Shown here piece after piece: positions 11,770-23,600 of a stretch of 64,000 nucleotides of DNA; the stretch's first letter is position 1, and each line of letters starts with the position of its first letter. Location of the stretch: NCBI GenBank assembly GCA_932521035.1, contig OW051492.1, positions 2,294,001-2,358,000 on the forward strand, read 5' to 3'. The notes beneath the pieces were generated by a model. It was not told the origin of the DNA and searched no databases. It was given only the letters and a program-made list of their open reading frames with translations. This stretch comes from Oscheius dolichura. Its lineage: Eukaryota; Nematoda; Chromadorea; Rhabditida; Rhabditidae. The position numbers and the translations under genes were made by a program.

Positions 11770-13544
11770 CAATAAATGAGTTTAACTTGTGTAATCCGAC
11801 TCTAGTCACATGTGGTATTGACGCAGGCTTGCTGCTCAGCTGTAGGTCACTCAAGAGCGAGGAAGTGCTTCTCTTGACATTTTCAAGGGTAAAGATTACT
11901 TGGGAGAATGGAGCATCTTTCTGCAAAAAACTCGTCTTCATAACGGTTATTTTGTCCCCTTGGCGTGCCCGGCCCTGCGTTATCAAGAAGTCCTTCTTTA
12001 GGTCTTATCTCTCAGAGGCCATTCATGCATGATATGATCATGTTTTCGACGATTTGAATGAAGTCGGCACGGGATCATCCTCCGCCCACGGTCATATCAA
12101 CACGGATTAGGGAGGAAGAAGCCGTGTATAATGCGGAAATTTGATAAATGAACTCATTTCAATCTTTTGATTCCATGAGAAGAGGAATAAAGCATCTGGG
12201 AATGATAAAAACGATGTTTAGAATTTAAAGATTTCAGTAATGCTCTCTTAGAATTGATCTTAGCGCTGCAAGAGGTAACACAATCGCTCCGGACCTCAAA
12301 GGAAACGTGGTTTCAGATCTCTGACCACTTCCCGTGTTTGTATCCAGCATTCTGAATTCTAATTTAATAGTCTAAATCAGGCCATATATGTTTCACATGA
12401 CAATCTATTCCCTCGTCTGGATAACGTATTGAACCAGCCGGTCCCCCCTGGCCGACGTCCACAGTATATGCGAAAAGAGTTATTACATCCAATGAGTCAA
12501 AACGGGGGATAGGGCGAGCCCAGAAGACACGCAATGTGATGATGACGAAACCTCATGGGAAGGAAGGCGACGTGCGTGCCGACCTTTGAAAAATAGCCAC
12601 AGTCTGATCCCCCGCAATATTTCTTATCTTTGACGAGATCATATTTGCTCTAATGGTCGACAATATTGCGTCAAACCATAATAGAATGAACGCGCACCGA
12701 GAATGTTCGAGAGATCACGAGAGAATATGCTTTGTTTAAGAGCCAGGTGCATCGCCATAATGGATGTTTTAGCGAACGCGGAAATAGGCAAAAAACACTC
12801 ATTATTGGTCATAAACATAAAGGTTATACCGAAAATCTGAACAATTCCGCTCACAGCTCCTTTTCTGAGCCGGATAGCCTGTTTCTCGGTCTGTGCATAC
12901 AAAAGAGCTCTTCCCTCGCAACATTCGTATTTGGAACGTCTAAAAAATAAAACAAAAGAACATTTGAGGAACACTTTTCAGATGAAAAATGGCATTGTCT
13001 GATGGAAATAATGGCTCCCTCGAGAATAATTTAGCCAGACAGCCTTATATTTCAAAAGGCGGAAGTAAAGAGCAGCTGAGATTTGCGGTGTCCCCATCCA
13101 CATGCATGTCACACTTTCGAAATCGTCCACCTTCCCGTCCCTATTGATTTATTTTTTTTCGCAATAATTACGGAGAGGGGAAGTCGAGAATTATTTTTCA
13201 TGGACAAAGGGAAGACGTGCGACGTGTCAGGGAAAAAAGAAAATCGATTGCGCTTATCGGGGGACGCGCAAAGGCCCCAGACAGGAGAAATACGGACTTT
13301 TTATGGCCATAAAGGTTTATTCTACACGAGAAGGAATTTTATAAAGAGAATGAGTTAAAAATAATAGATAGAATTTACATAAAGGGAAGAGAAAAGAAAA
13401 GAATTGTCAAAGATGTGGTATGCGATGGAAGAGAGAAGGAATCGGTCGAAACGGAGAAAAAACATTGGAGAGGTGGAGAATTGATGGCTTGTTTGTATTT
13501 GGTTGGATGGATAAAGCAAAATGCGGGGGAGGAAAGGCTCCTTT
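11770..13544. other. Gene-free interval between convergent genes
   Basis: Nothing here could be assembled into a gene. A minus-strand frame at 12639-12974 has two hydrophobic stretches but no recognisable family match. Base composition is mixed, with several stops in every frame. It includes the 3' flanks of FAM135 and of the antizyme gene. Confidence 0.4.
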
Positions 13545-14490
13545 TTAGATGATGTACTGCATGGCAAAGAAGTTATCGGTGTCGACTTCTTCTGGCAACT
13601 TTTCGGGAGACAGAAGACGGAACCCGATGTAGCGCAGCGTTCGGGGGAAACCTTCTTCTGGACGGGCACCGGTCTTCTCGAAAAGAGCCACGACACGCTC
13701 GAGTTCTGAAAGGTTTCGTCTTTTTTCGTCGACTGGGATCGAACTTACGCAAATCCTCCTCGCAAAATTCTAGAAGAGAAACGAATTTCTCTTTGGAGAC
13801 GGCCAAAGGATCTTGGTTTTGGGATACAAACAGCACCAGGGTCTTCTCATCCAATACACTCCAACGCCAGTGCTCAGAAACGGCAAAAACCTTCTCGGAT
13901 ATCTAAAAGGGCTCATTTTATAACGGAATTTTAGATCCCAAAAACTGGAAAAAAAAGACCGGTAGTAAGCGAAGAAGCTCTTATTTCAAAAACTGTACCC
14001 GTGGCCAAGTGGTATTACGCTCGGTTGGAAAATAGTCGCGTGGGTTTTGCCCGGGTTCGAGTCCTTTCGGAGGCGATTTATTTTGCTTTTTTTTGTTTTT
14101 GGGGGCCAGGGCCTAGTGGCCAAAAAGTATCAACTCACCACATCTTTGAACTGATTTAACTGTGGGGGGACGTCAGGAGCGCCATCCTACGGCTTGACCG
14201 GTGGGCTCATAACTAAAAACCAGATTTCTTTGATAAATGAAAGGGGAACTCACCAATTACTAAAATTATTTATCGGTTTACTAAATTTAGTGGCCATGGT
14301 TTACGAATTGGGTATCAGAATGAACAGATCGACAGAGAGGGTCGTAGGGGCGGAGCTTGTGCTGGCGCTTATATTGGCCAGTTGGTCTGGGGTCTCTTCG
14401 CTTTCTGCGCTATCTCGCGTCGTCTTCCCTTCATCGACTGCTGTCAGCTGGTCTTCGCTTGGAATGGCTCTACCGTAGTTTCGGCAAATT
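13545..14490 (-). CDS. Ornithine decarboxylase antizyme (+1 frameshifted; 5' end unresolved)
   Basis: Exons 13545-13705, 13749-13902, 14139-14212 and one ending at 14305 join with consistent phases. The zero frame ends GQAVGWRS at TCC TGA; after a +1 shift it continues DVPPQLNQFKDV, then HWRWSVLDEKTLVLFV, KFVSLLEFCEEDLQ, LRYIGFRLLSPEKLPEEV and FFAMQYII stop. These match the antizyme fold (WR.VL, LLEFAEE, FSFLGFEIV). Antizyme binds ornithine decarboxylase and directs it to the proteasome; polyamines stimulate the frameshift. The upstream frame is open to about 14490 and Glu/Ser/Thr-rich but has no ATG, so a further 5' exon must exist. A 236 nt intron holds a tRNA-like sequence. Confidence 0.88.
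13995..14075 (+). pseudogene. tRNA-derived sequence inside an antizyme intron
   Basis: An A-box-like TGGCCAAGTGG (14002-14012) and a perfect B-box GGTTCGAGTCC (14054-14064) lie at tRNA-like spacing. The acceptor and T-stem arms do not pair, so it is more likely a decayed tRNA or tRNA-derived SINE fragment than a working tRNA. It is antisense to the antizyme gene. Confidence 0.45.
14173..14178 (-). promoter_or_regulatory. Antizyme +1 programmed frameshift site TCC-TGA
   Basis: On the minus strand the zero frame is TGG CGC TCC TGA, with TCC at 14178-14176 and TGA at 14175-14173. Skipping one base gives GAC GTC CCC, and this frame stays open through three exons to the antizyme stop. The vertebrate antizyme site is TGG TGC TCC TGA, so the same codon pair and the preceding Trp are kept. 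Recoding is inferred from frame geometry and family precedent. Confidence 0.88.
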
Positions 14491-14999
14491 GGAAGCTTGC
14501 CAAATAAAAATTAAAATATGGCTCAATAATTGTAATCAGATGTTTCCTTGAGTAAAATCGACAGATTCTCTTGGCTATGAGTCGGAATGGTCGGACTACC
14601 CATACAAAATGTAGAAAAGAGCTTCTGTTTTGATAAAAAAGGGACAGAAGTACGTTCAAGCCAAAATTCAGAATTTCAATTATTTTTTTCTTTGTTTCTT
14701 TACGCATAAATGCAGGGACGATGAACAGTTCTGGTTGTCTCTGCCAATCTCACTTCATTTTTTTTCATTTTCAGTCTCTTCTCTTCTATCTTTTTGATGT
14801 AGGGTATTTATTTCCAATACTGGAGTAGACAAAGCATAATCAATATCACAAATAATCTAAAAAACTCCGCAATATCGTTTGCTGTATCATTTTGTCCGCT
14901 ATGTACTTCTTTTCTTTTCATTTTTATCTAAATTACTCTATTCACTATCTTTAATCTATTCAGAATTCCACTGCTTACTGGAAATTAAACCAATGAGAT

Positions 15000-17736
15000 A
15001 TGGCAATATCTATATTCGATCATTTACCTGATGTTGATGGAGAAGCGGGCTTTCAACAAACAAGGGTAAGTATACTTGTATCCATATTTTTAGGTAGCTA
15101 GTACATTATTATATGCAAGAACTAATTGTATGCAACTAAAAATGTAGAATTTGTATAGAAAATCATCTTTCAGTTTGTGATAAAACAATGTATTGAACAT
15201 AATTCTTTGGATGATGCTGTATTTTTATCTGAAATGCTTCATGAACGGGGTAAGTATCCCTGTTAGTAAAATGTTATAAGTATTTTTCAGTAGGTACCGA
15301 TGATTCGCTGTTACTCTTCTGTGATTGCCTCTTACGAGCAGCGCGGACAGAAGAAGTATGTGAATTAACAATGTGAGCGTTACCATTTTCAGGTGTATCA
15401 TCTTCTTTTTTCTGAGCAAAAAAATCATCCACGATTGAGATATATATTTGCCAAATGTTGTTTTGATCTTAAAAGGTTTGTCTTTTACTAGTTTTTTACA
15501 GAAACTTTTTCAGATATGATGAATGCGAAAGAGCCCTAATTGACGATAAAACACAATTGCTGCGGCTAAATGATATATTTGAGGGTAGTCTTTCAGCACC
15601 GTTTGCCAGTTGTCTTCTTGCCATGGTTTTATGGTATCTGTTTTTTTTTCTTCTAAAAATGTTGATATTTTTCAGTCAAACGGGTAGAGTAGATCTTTCA
15701 CGAAATGAATGCTCCAAATCTATACAAGAAAATCCTTTCCTTTGGTCATCTATATGTAAATATCTTCAGGTAATTAAAAATGTATCTTTTGTAAATTTGA
15801 TTTTATAGGTTGGAGGGAAAGATGTGCGAAATCTTGTTAAACCACAGGTTATAGAAGTTCCAATGTCTCCAAAGTATTTTATTTACCTTATGTTTTCATA
15901 GTAACATTGTTCAGAAAAACAACAAAGCCAATGAAGATTGTTCCAACGTCTGCAAAGAAAACCCCATTGATGGCAAATGCTCCACAGCCAAAAATAGGAG
16001 CACCACGAAAAATCAAACCTGCCGAACGCGCTGTAAGCTTTTATTCTGCATACATAGAAATTATTATATTTTAGCTCCTACCGGAAGCTCGACGAAGTCT
16101 TCGAATTTACAATCAAGATACGGAAAATGCCGTTGGGAGAGGAGTTCTGCCTAGGAATACTGCACAGAAAGTTATTAAGACCCAAAGCTTCCGAAGTAAT
16201 GCAAAAACTATTGAATTAACCTCACCTCCATCAAGTATAAATAGGTAAAACGTTCCAATGCGTAAATTTTACGTATAACTTGTAGAAAAGCTAGAGATGC
16301 AAAACCGCTTGGGTCACGGAGTGCTAATGCAATGAGGTCTTTGTCGTCTTCCACAACAAGTGTGGCGTCTTCTGCATCTCATTCTGCCGATACTGTAAAG
16401 GAAAGCGAATCAAATATTGAAGAAAATGAGAAAGCGCTAGAACCAGTACTCAGTATGTTTTTCGTTATTTCTGAAAAATCTCTTTTTAGAAGAAGTTTAT
16501 GAAGCTATACATCATTTTTCTGGGGCTGAAGAAGCTATCTGTAAACATCAATGGACAAAAGCTATTGGACTTCTTGGTAACTAACTTTAATTTCGGTAAT
16601 TGACCTTATTTTCAGGCAATTTACCGTACAATTTATCAAAACTCTCTCTAGGGATGCTGATGAGAGCACGTGTTTTATTTGAAATGTCTGATTATGAATC
16701 TGCAAAAGATATTTTACTGATTTTAAGAGAAAAACATCCACATAAAATCGAGGTAGGAGAAACATTTATAAAATTTATTTTTAAAATTAAGGGAATGGAA
16801 TTATTATCAACAGCATTGTGGCAGCTTCAAGATAGTCACGCTCTCTCGGCATTAGCCCAAGATTTAACTGTTCGACACAGGCGGCGGCCACAGACATGGT
16901 GTGCAGTGGGCAATTGCTTTTCTCTTCAACGTCAGGTTTTTTTGGACATTTAACCCATTAATACTTTTTTTAATATTTAAGCATGCAACTGCTATCGAAT
17001 GTATGGAAAGGGCTGTAATACTTGACCCATATTTTGTATATGCACACACCCTTCTAGGTCATGAGTTAGTATACCAAGATGAATTAGATAAAGCAGCAAA
17101 AGCTTTCAGGTAAGCATTACTATTAAATTAAAACATTTCTTTAGGAGAGCTTTGAATATAGCACCAAATGACTATAGAGCTTGGTATGGATTAGGACAGG
17201 TACATCAAAGAAATGAACAGCTTCATCTTGCACAAGCCAATATGAGAAAGGCAGTTGACATAAATCCTACAAATAGAGGAATGCTTTGTTCTCTAGCTCA
17301 AGTTGAACAAGCATTGGGTCATTCTGAAGACGCTATGAAACTGTTAACACAAGCTCTTATTTTGAATCCTAATGATATTGCCTGTCGCTATAACAAAGCA
17401 AGGCTACTCTACGACATGAAAAAGTTTGTGGTTGCTTTAAAACGTAACTGTTAATATTTAGAGAGAAAGAATGTTTGGAAGAACTAAACAAACTAAAAGA
17501 GCTTTCTCCAGATGAAGCGCATATTTTCCATTTGCTAGGTAGATTTTGCTTTTTTCTACAAATATTTTCTTTCTTTAGGAAAAGTACATCGTCGTTTGGA
17601 AAATATGCATAAAGCTTTACTGAACTACAGTTGGGCAACCGAGATGGATCCTCGTGGTGAGCAAATGATGGCTCACGGAGTCAATGACAACTACAGTGAT
17701 GACTCATATACTCCAGAACAAGAAGACGTCGAATAG
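15000..17736 (+). CDS. CDC27/APC3, anaphase-promoting complex TPR subunit
   Basis: N-terminal exons read DDAVFLSEMLHER, KNHPRLRYIFAKCCFDL and QENPFLWSSICKYLQ, matching the first TPRs of CDC27. A basic, Ser/Thr-rich linker follows, then the TPR superhelix: EGMELLSTALWQLQDSHALS, TWCAAGNCFSLQRQ-like TWCAVGNCFSLQRQ, YAHTLLGHELVYQDELDKA, DYRAWYGLGQVHQRNEQLHL, LGKVHRRLENMHKALLNYSW and MDPRGEQMMAHGVNDNYSDD. CDC27 binds the Cdh1/Cdc20 C-termini and APC10 in the APC/C (MAT-1 in C. elegans). The ATG at 15000 is chosen because the earlier ATG at 14993 runs into a stop. The protein is shorter than vertebrate CDC27, mainly in the linker. Confidence 0.95.
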
Positions 17737-18191
17737 ATGATATATATAAGACGGGTTTCCAATAGGCCGTTGACTAGTCCATGTGCGCATCATTTTAGTT
17801 CTTTCAATTCGCGTAATTTTGATGTACATTTTATATTACATATTCATCTTACGATCTTTCTGTAATAGCGCCTTTAAGGTATGTGTAGAGCCGATTATCT
17901 CTAAAAATCTATATTATACGCTCAACCTCTGGGTGATTCCCTTGTGACTTCTATCTTTCCTGGGACGTGAGACTCATTGCTTGTATGATATCATAATTTT
18001 TTTAAATAAAAGATTTAAAAGTACTTGAATATGACTAGCTATTACTTTGTGTTGTTGCACTATTTATTCATGTAAAACATTCTCCGAATATTGTGTCTAA
18101 TCAAATTAACCATAAGCGGCTTGATGAACCTTAGCCACAAATGTATATATAGTGGATTTATCAATTATAGTATTTATGCAGGTAGCACAGC
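17737..18191. other. Intergenic, nothing recognised
   Basis: AT-rich spacer between CDC27 and the next plus-strand gene. AATAAA occurs near 18005. A GCAG acceptor lies about 10 nt before the next start codon. Confidence 0.5.
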
Positions 18192-20410
18192 ATGACTGAG
18201 ACTGACGAAGCAGAGCTTTTGGGCGACCCGCAAAGTGAACTAAATGGAGTCGAATTAACTGAGGATGAGATCGACACTCTTTTAGAGGGGCAAGATTCAT
18301 CTGAGCGGATTGAATGTTCCAATTTATCCGAAGCGTCTTGTTCTTCTGCAGCTGACGAGGTTTTATTTGTTTTCTTTTAAATTATTGAGATATTGTTTTT
18401 AGGTTTGCCATGCCCCTGCAAATGATACAGTAAGTGAGAACGATAATATCGCAAGCGAATCTAATGATAGTTTATTAGAAGATGGAGAGATTGGAGAAGG
18501 TGAACAATTACAAAAAACCGGAAATGATATATACCAGAATGGTAGGTTACTTTGTTAAATGTTTAAGATTGTTTAGATAATGATTTAGAAGATAATTTAA
18601 CAATTTGTGAGAACCAAGACGGAGAAGTTGCAGATTCAACAGCATCAGTCTTACTTGCTGACAATACCGTAAAGCCAGAAAGGACACCTGAACAAAATTT
18701 GAATGGTGAAGTGCCATTTTTAGTGCATGATCTTTTAAATACCGATGAAGACAATGATAATATGGCCGGTTTGCAAATTTATTACATAATTTAAGATAAT
18801 TTAGGCGATGATGATGTTTGTATTTTGGATTTACCAAAAGATAGCAATCATTGTAACGGGAAACAACTCAAGAGATATAAACCTTCAGAAGACGATGATA
18901 TATCAATAACGGATGTGTTGAACAACGGAAACACCTCTAAAAAGCAACGCTTAGTGGATGCTGAAGAACCAGATGATGATGTTGTTGTGGAAGAGGCGCT
19001 CCCAAAGACTTCTCAGCCTAATTACAGGTTTAACCGGATAGGACATCAGGTAAGAGATGTTAACAGTTATATTTACACTTTTTTCTTAGATGATGCGTTG
19101 TGTTATTGAAAAATTTCGCAGAGAAAATCCGGAAGCGCTTTTAGCAACATATGTGAACAATGAAGTGCAAAAATGTCAGAGTGGCTTACGTGGGATGGGT
19201 AGCAAGCTAAACCAAATGCATAAGATTTTTATTAATCAAGGTGAACTTTTAAATTTACCATTTATTGTATTTCTTTTACCAATAATAGTTTTTTAGTGGA
19301 ACAGCTTAATATGACCTGGAAAGGTAAAAATGAGCAGCTAAAGAGCCAAATTGATCTACTTACCCATTTGAAAAAGGCGCCGACTCAGAACAACCAGATT
19401 CAAGTAGGTTATAGGCATAAATATCACATTTTTTAAACAGAAACCTGTACAACCACGTAAAAGTTTGGCAAATGAACAGTTTGTGGTATGCTCCACTTCA
19501 CTTACTAGACCTCCGTTTCTTTTAGCTTAATCAAAATGCTTATATCCCAAGAAGACAAAAGAGGGAACCAGCTAGCGAAACAAATTCTTCAATGAGTAAT
19601 GGGCAGACTTCATGGGCAATGCCAATGGACGTTAAAGTATTTGAATCAGGAAATATTAACAGAACTCAACCGCAAGTCACTGATGGTTTAATCGATGAAG
19701 TTATTCCTGATGTATGTTGAACTTTTCTATTTCAGACAATGTTTTATAGAGAATCAACATTGAAATTCCATTGAATCCGGAACCTCGTAAATGTTATGCT
19801 ACAAGCCCATTTGACAGTGTAGGTTATTTTATTATTTTTTACTGTTAATTTTGTTAAAGGACAACAACTTTCAGTTGCCATTGAGAAATTATCCTATTAG
19901 CATGGAAAAGATCCTTAGTCGAGGTATAAGTAATGTCCAAGTAGTCATAAATACGGCATACGAAGGTTTTAATGATAAAGTGATAAAGTATCCTTTTTTT
20001 AAAGATTTTATTGTCTCCAAAAAACTTCATGGACAAGTTAGATATGCTATACCTTGTGGGACTCAAATTGAAGAGGGAAGTGTAGTCCGTCTATATTTTT
20101 GGATTGAAAGTATGCACACCTCATGGACAATGTCAAAGGACGCTAGAGTACTTGAATCAGGATTTACCAAATTTACAATGGCTTTCAATTCTAGTAAGAG
20201 ATATATATATATGTGTTACAATATAATCTAATATTTAGAACAGTCGTTATTTCAAGGTGACCGGATATCATTGGTAGCATTTCTTTCAGTCAGTAAATCA
20301 ATAAAATTTGTTTCGGGGCAAACTACCTATAATATGAGGAAACCAGTAAGTTGTAGAAATGTATATTTTAACTGCTTTAGGTAATTAAATGCGCGATCGA
20401 TATGGAATGA
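18192..20410 (+). CDS. Unknown acidic nuclear-type protein with coiled coil
   Basis: About ten short exons can be joined from MTETDEAELLGDPQSELNG to VIKCAIDME stop. The first half is strongly acidic, with a basic patch GKQLKRYKPSEDDD and KKQRL that could act in nuclear import. A helical stretch follows (MRCVIEKFRRENPEALLATY through NMTWKGKNEQLKSQIDLL), then a polar region and a folded-looking C-terminus. A motif SW.M..D..V.ESG occurs twice, at 19610-19651 and 20121-20162. I do not recognise the family. It lies between CDC27 and DDX27 on the same strand, 195 bp before DDX27. Confidence 0.6.
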
Positions 20411-20604
20411 AGTAAAATCAAGGCATTCTATTAATTTGTTGACGTTTCTGATAACTAAATATGTTTCGGGTATTGTGATCTCATTTAAATTAATAAATTA
20501 TTAGATTATTTATCTCTTTTTTTAAATTTTTGTCGTAATGCCAAATTATAGCGTTATCTTTTCTGGTTAATTTATTATTACGTTTAATATAATATAGATA
20601 AACT

Positions 20605-23600
20605 ATGGTACTGGATTTATATCCAAAGGCTGTTGACAGCGATGAGGAAATGGAAACTGATGGCAGTGATAGTGAGCTTGAAGATATAGAGGCAAGGCTA
20701 ATTTAAAATTATTATGATTGTTCTAGGCAGTAGCAGTAAAAAAGAAGAAGAAAGTAGCAGGAGCTTCTTCAGAATTCTCGACTGATTTTATTTTTGAAGG
20801 TTTTGAAAACCAACCGGCGGATAGAGAAACAGAAAATTTGAAAAAATATCTCAAGAAAACCGCATCCACTACTTTAGATGATAAAATTGCCGAGGTTATT
20901 TAGTTTTTTTTTTTTAAATGCGTTTATAGATAAGAAAAGAGAAAAATACCGCAAAAGCCGTAGAAATAGATGATAATGATGAAGACGAAAATCTCGCTCA
21001 GCTTGGAGGATCGGAAGTTCGAGGTTCTTTTTTGTTTTTTTTTGTAAATTCAACGAATTATTTTTAGATACTGTTCGAGAAAAGCAAAAAGGAGGACGTA
21101 GAAAGTCAAAAATTGAAGACTCATTTTTTGAAGAACCTGAAATTGATAAAGACAACCAGATCACATTTGATCAAATGAATCTTTCTCGTCCAATTCTCAA
21201 GGTGTTTTCCTTTTTTTAATATTACATTCGTATTTCAGGCCATTGGTTCTGCAGGATTTGCTGATCCAACACCTATCCAGGCTGCTTGTATTCCAGTTGC
21301 ACTTACAGGTTTGTTCCAAAATCTTTCATTGTAATATGGATACTTTCAGGAAAAGATATTTGTGCTTGTGCTGCTACAGGAACAGGAAAAACAGCAGCTT
21401 TTGTGCTACCAATTTTGGAACGTCTGTTATATAAGTCTAAATCGAGATCATGCACTCGGGTATTAGTGCTTGTACCAACACGAGAGTTGGCTATTCAAGT
21501 ATTTCAAGTACGTTTCTTTTTTTTTTAAATTAATTTCCCCTATTTTGCAGGTCTTCATGAAACTATCGACTTTCTCTCATCTTGAAGTTTGCCTCTGCGC
21601 CGGTATGTTTTTCTAGATTATCTTGCGAAAATCCCCTTGCCCCTCTGCCGCCTGTTTCGGGATATTCACCTGTTCTCTCACGTCCGGATCTTGAAAAGAA
21701 CCCGATCTAGAGTTTGTGTCGCGCCAAGCAAATCTCGTTCTTCCACAATGAGACACAAATCGGTTCCTCTGCACGCCTATCGATATGCGTAATTGATTTT
21801 CTCTTGAAAAGAATGGTTTTATCAGCGATAACGCAGGACAAAATAAGTTATAATATTACATTGCACTATTTATGGCTAATAGGTAACCGTTAGACTTGGG
21901 AGAAGATTACCCAAGCGGGCGTTAGTGTTTTTCGCAAATAAGGACACGTATACAAGTGAGATAATGGAAAGGACAGCTGACGTATAGAAAGCATAAGTAA
22001 AGTGATAATGTTGTACAATATGGGAGGCATAGATGGGAAGGATAAAGTGAGTAAGCCACTGGGTCATAGATGCCAGACCGGTAGCTTTTCCAAGATCTGT
22101 TACTTCCACAGCGCTAAAATTTCATATTTTCTCTCGATTTATAGTTTCACCCACCTGGTGATTTGCGTACTGCTTTCAGCATAAGCAATAGCATAGGCTC
22201 CCGTCTGTACAGCAGTGATAATAAGCATCTGGTAGAGAGAATCAACCCATGCTACGGAAATGTAACTGGCGATGAGGGTAACCAGCGAGAATTGTAGAAG
22301 AGCTTTGGGACTGATGTTTCTCTGGAGCACAGGCAGAATAAGGAATTGTACAACAAGTAGAGCAGCAGCCATGGTCATTAGGACAATAGCCGAATCGTTA
22401 GAATCCTTCATGAAGTGACGCAGGATGAAGTTACGAGAAATCATCTCATAACAAACGTAGGCAGCAACAATCAAGGCGCGTAGGATCAGCCCTTCCTATA
22501 ATTATTTTTGAAATGGGCACTGTAAAAAGGAGTACCTTGAGAGCCGAGTTTCTTGTGATCATGGGCCAGTAATCCTGGGGTCTCAGACGGGCAGTAGCTA
22601 GTTTAGGGACGGAATGGGTAGTGGGAAGCATGAATTGTAAAACAGGCATCAAGGTGATGAAAAGAGTAGCTCCACAAACAAATTGCGAGATTCTAAGCGA
22701 CGTCCAAGCAGCTATCTTGGATCCGATAATAGGTCCGAAAAACATGGCAATGGCTTGGGGAACAGTAAGTCTCATCAGTGCCCCAGTTCTTTCCCTTTCT
22801 GTTGTAACTGTAGCTAGGTACATTTCAGCAGTTCCATCCAATTGATATCCCAGTCGGAGAATCTAAATAAGGGGACCCGTTAAATATTTTTGGAGTTAAT
22901 TTTACCTGTAGGAAGAAAAATGCATAAAATGAATTGGCGACGGAAATTCCAATGTAATATACAGCTGTCAGAACGCAGGAAACCATGAACATGGTTTTAG
23001 GGCCTGTCGAATCGGCCATCTGTATTGCAAGTAAGTATTTTTGGTCTATTAGCGTCCCACCTGGCCGATCATAAGGGCTCCCAGTGCATTACACAAACTT
23101 CCGAATGCTTGAATATAACCCAAATCGACAATTGTCATAACTTCTGTGGTATCCCATTGTAAAAATGATAACAATGTTGTGGTCCACTGGGTTCCAAGGT
23201 GCCACAACCCGAATATAAGGCACAAAACGGCCATGACCTTTTGTTTGCGGTCCATGCCCGCCAGACCCATTTTCTATAAATTATCTTACATTTATAGAAT
23301 AGAAAAGGAAAAGAGCAAGGAATAGCATGAGGTACAACCTTGATAGAAAGGTCATTCCATGAAAAAAAGTACTTGTTTTTGTGGGAGGGATTATACTAAA
23401 CCGTTGAATTTCAATAGCAATGTGAGGGTTGCTTTGGGATGTTCGGCGAGTAATCACCACAAAGACAACAAAGGAGTAAGGGGATCGTTTTCTTATCCAA
23501 TAGATGTAAAATAACTACGGAATGCGCTGGGAAGACCTTTGGATACACTGGTGTTTGTCCAAAAACTGGACAGACCCGCGAATTTGGGGACTGTTGACAG

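Noticed and set aside
12639..12974. Hydrophobic ORF that faintly resembles an ABC-transporter membrane segment
   Set aside because: No ABC signature, Walker motif or neighbouring exon could be found in this gap, so the resemblance is too weak to call even a pseudogene.
13995..14075. Functional tRNA gene
   Set aside because: Internal promoter boxes are present but acceptor and T stems do not pair.
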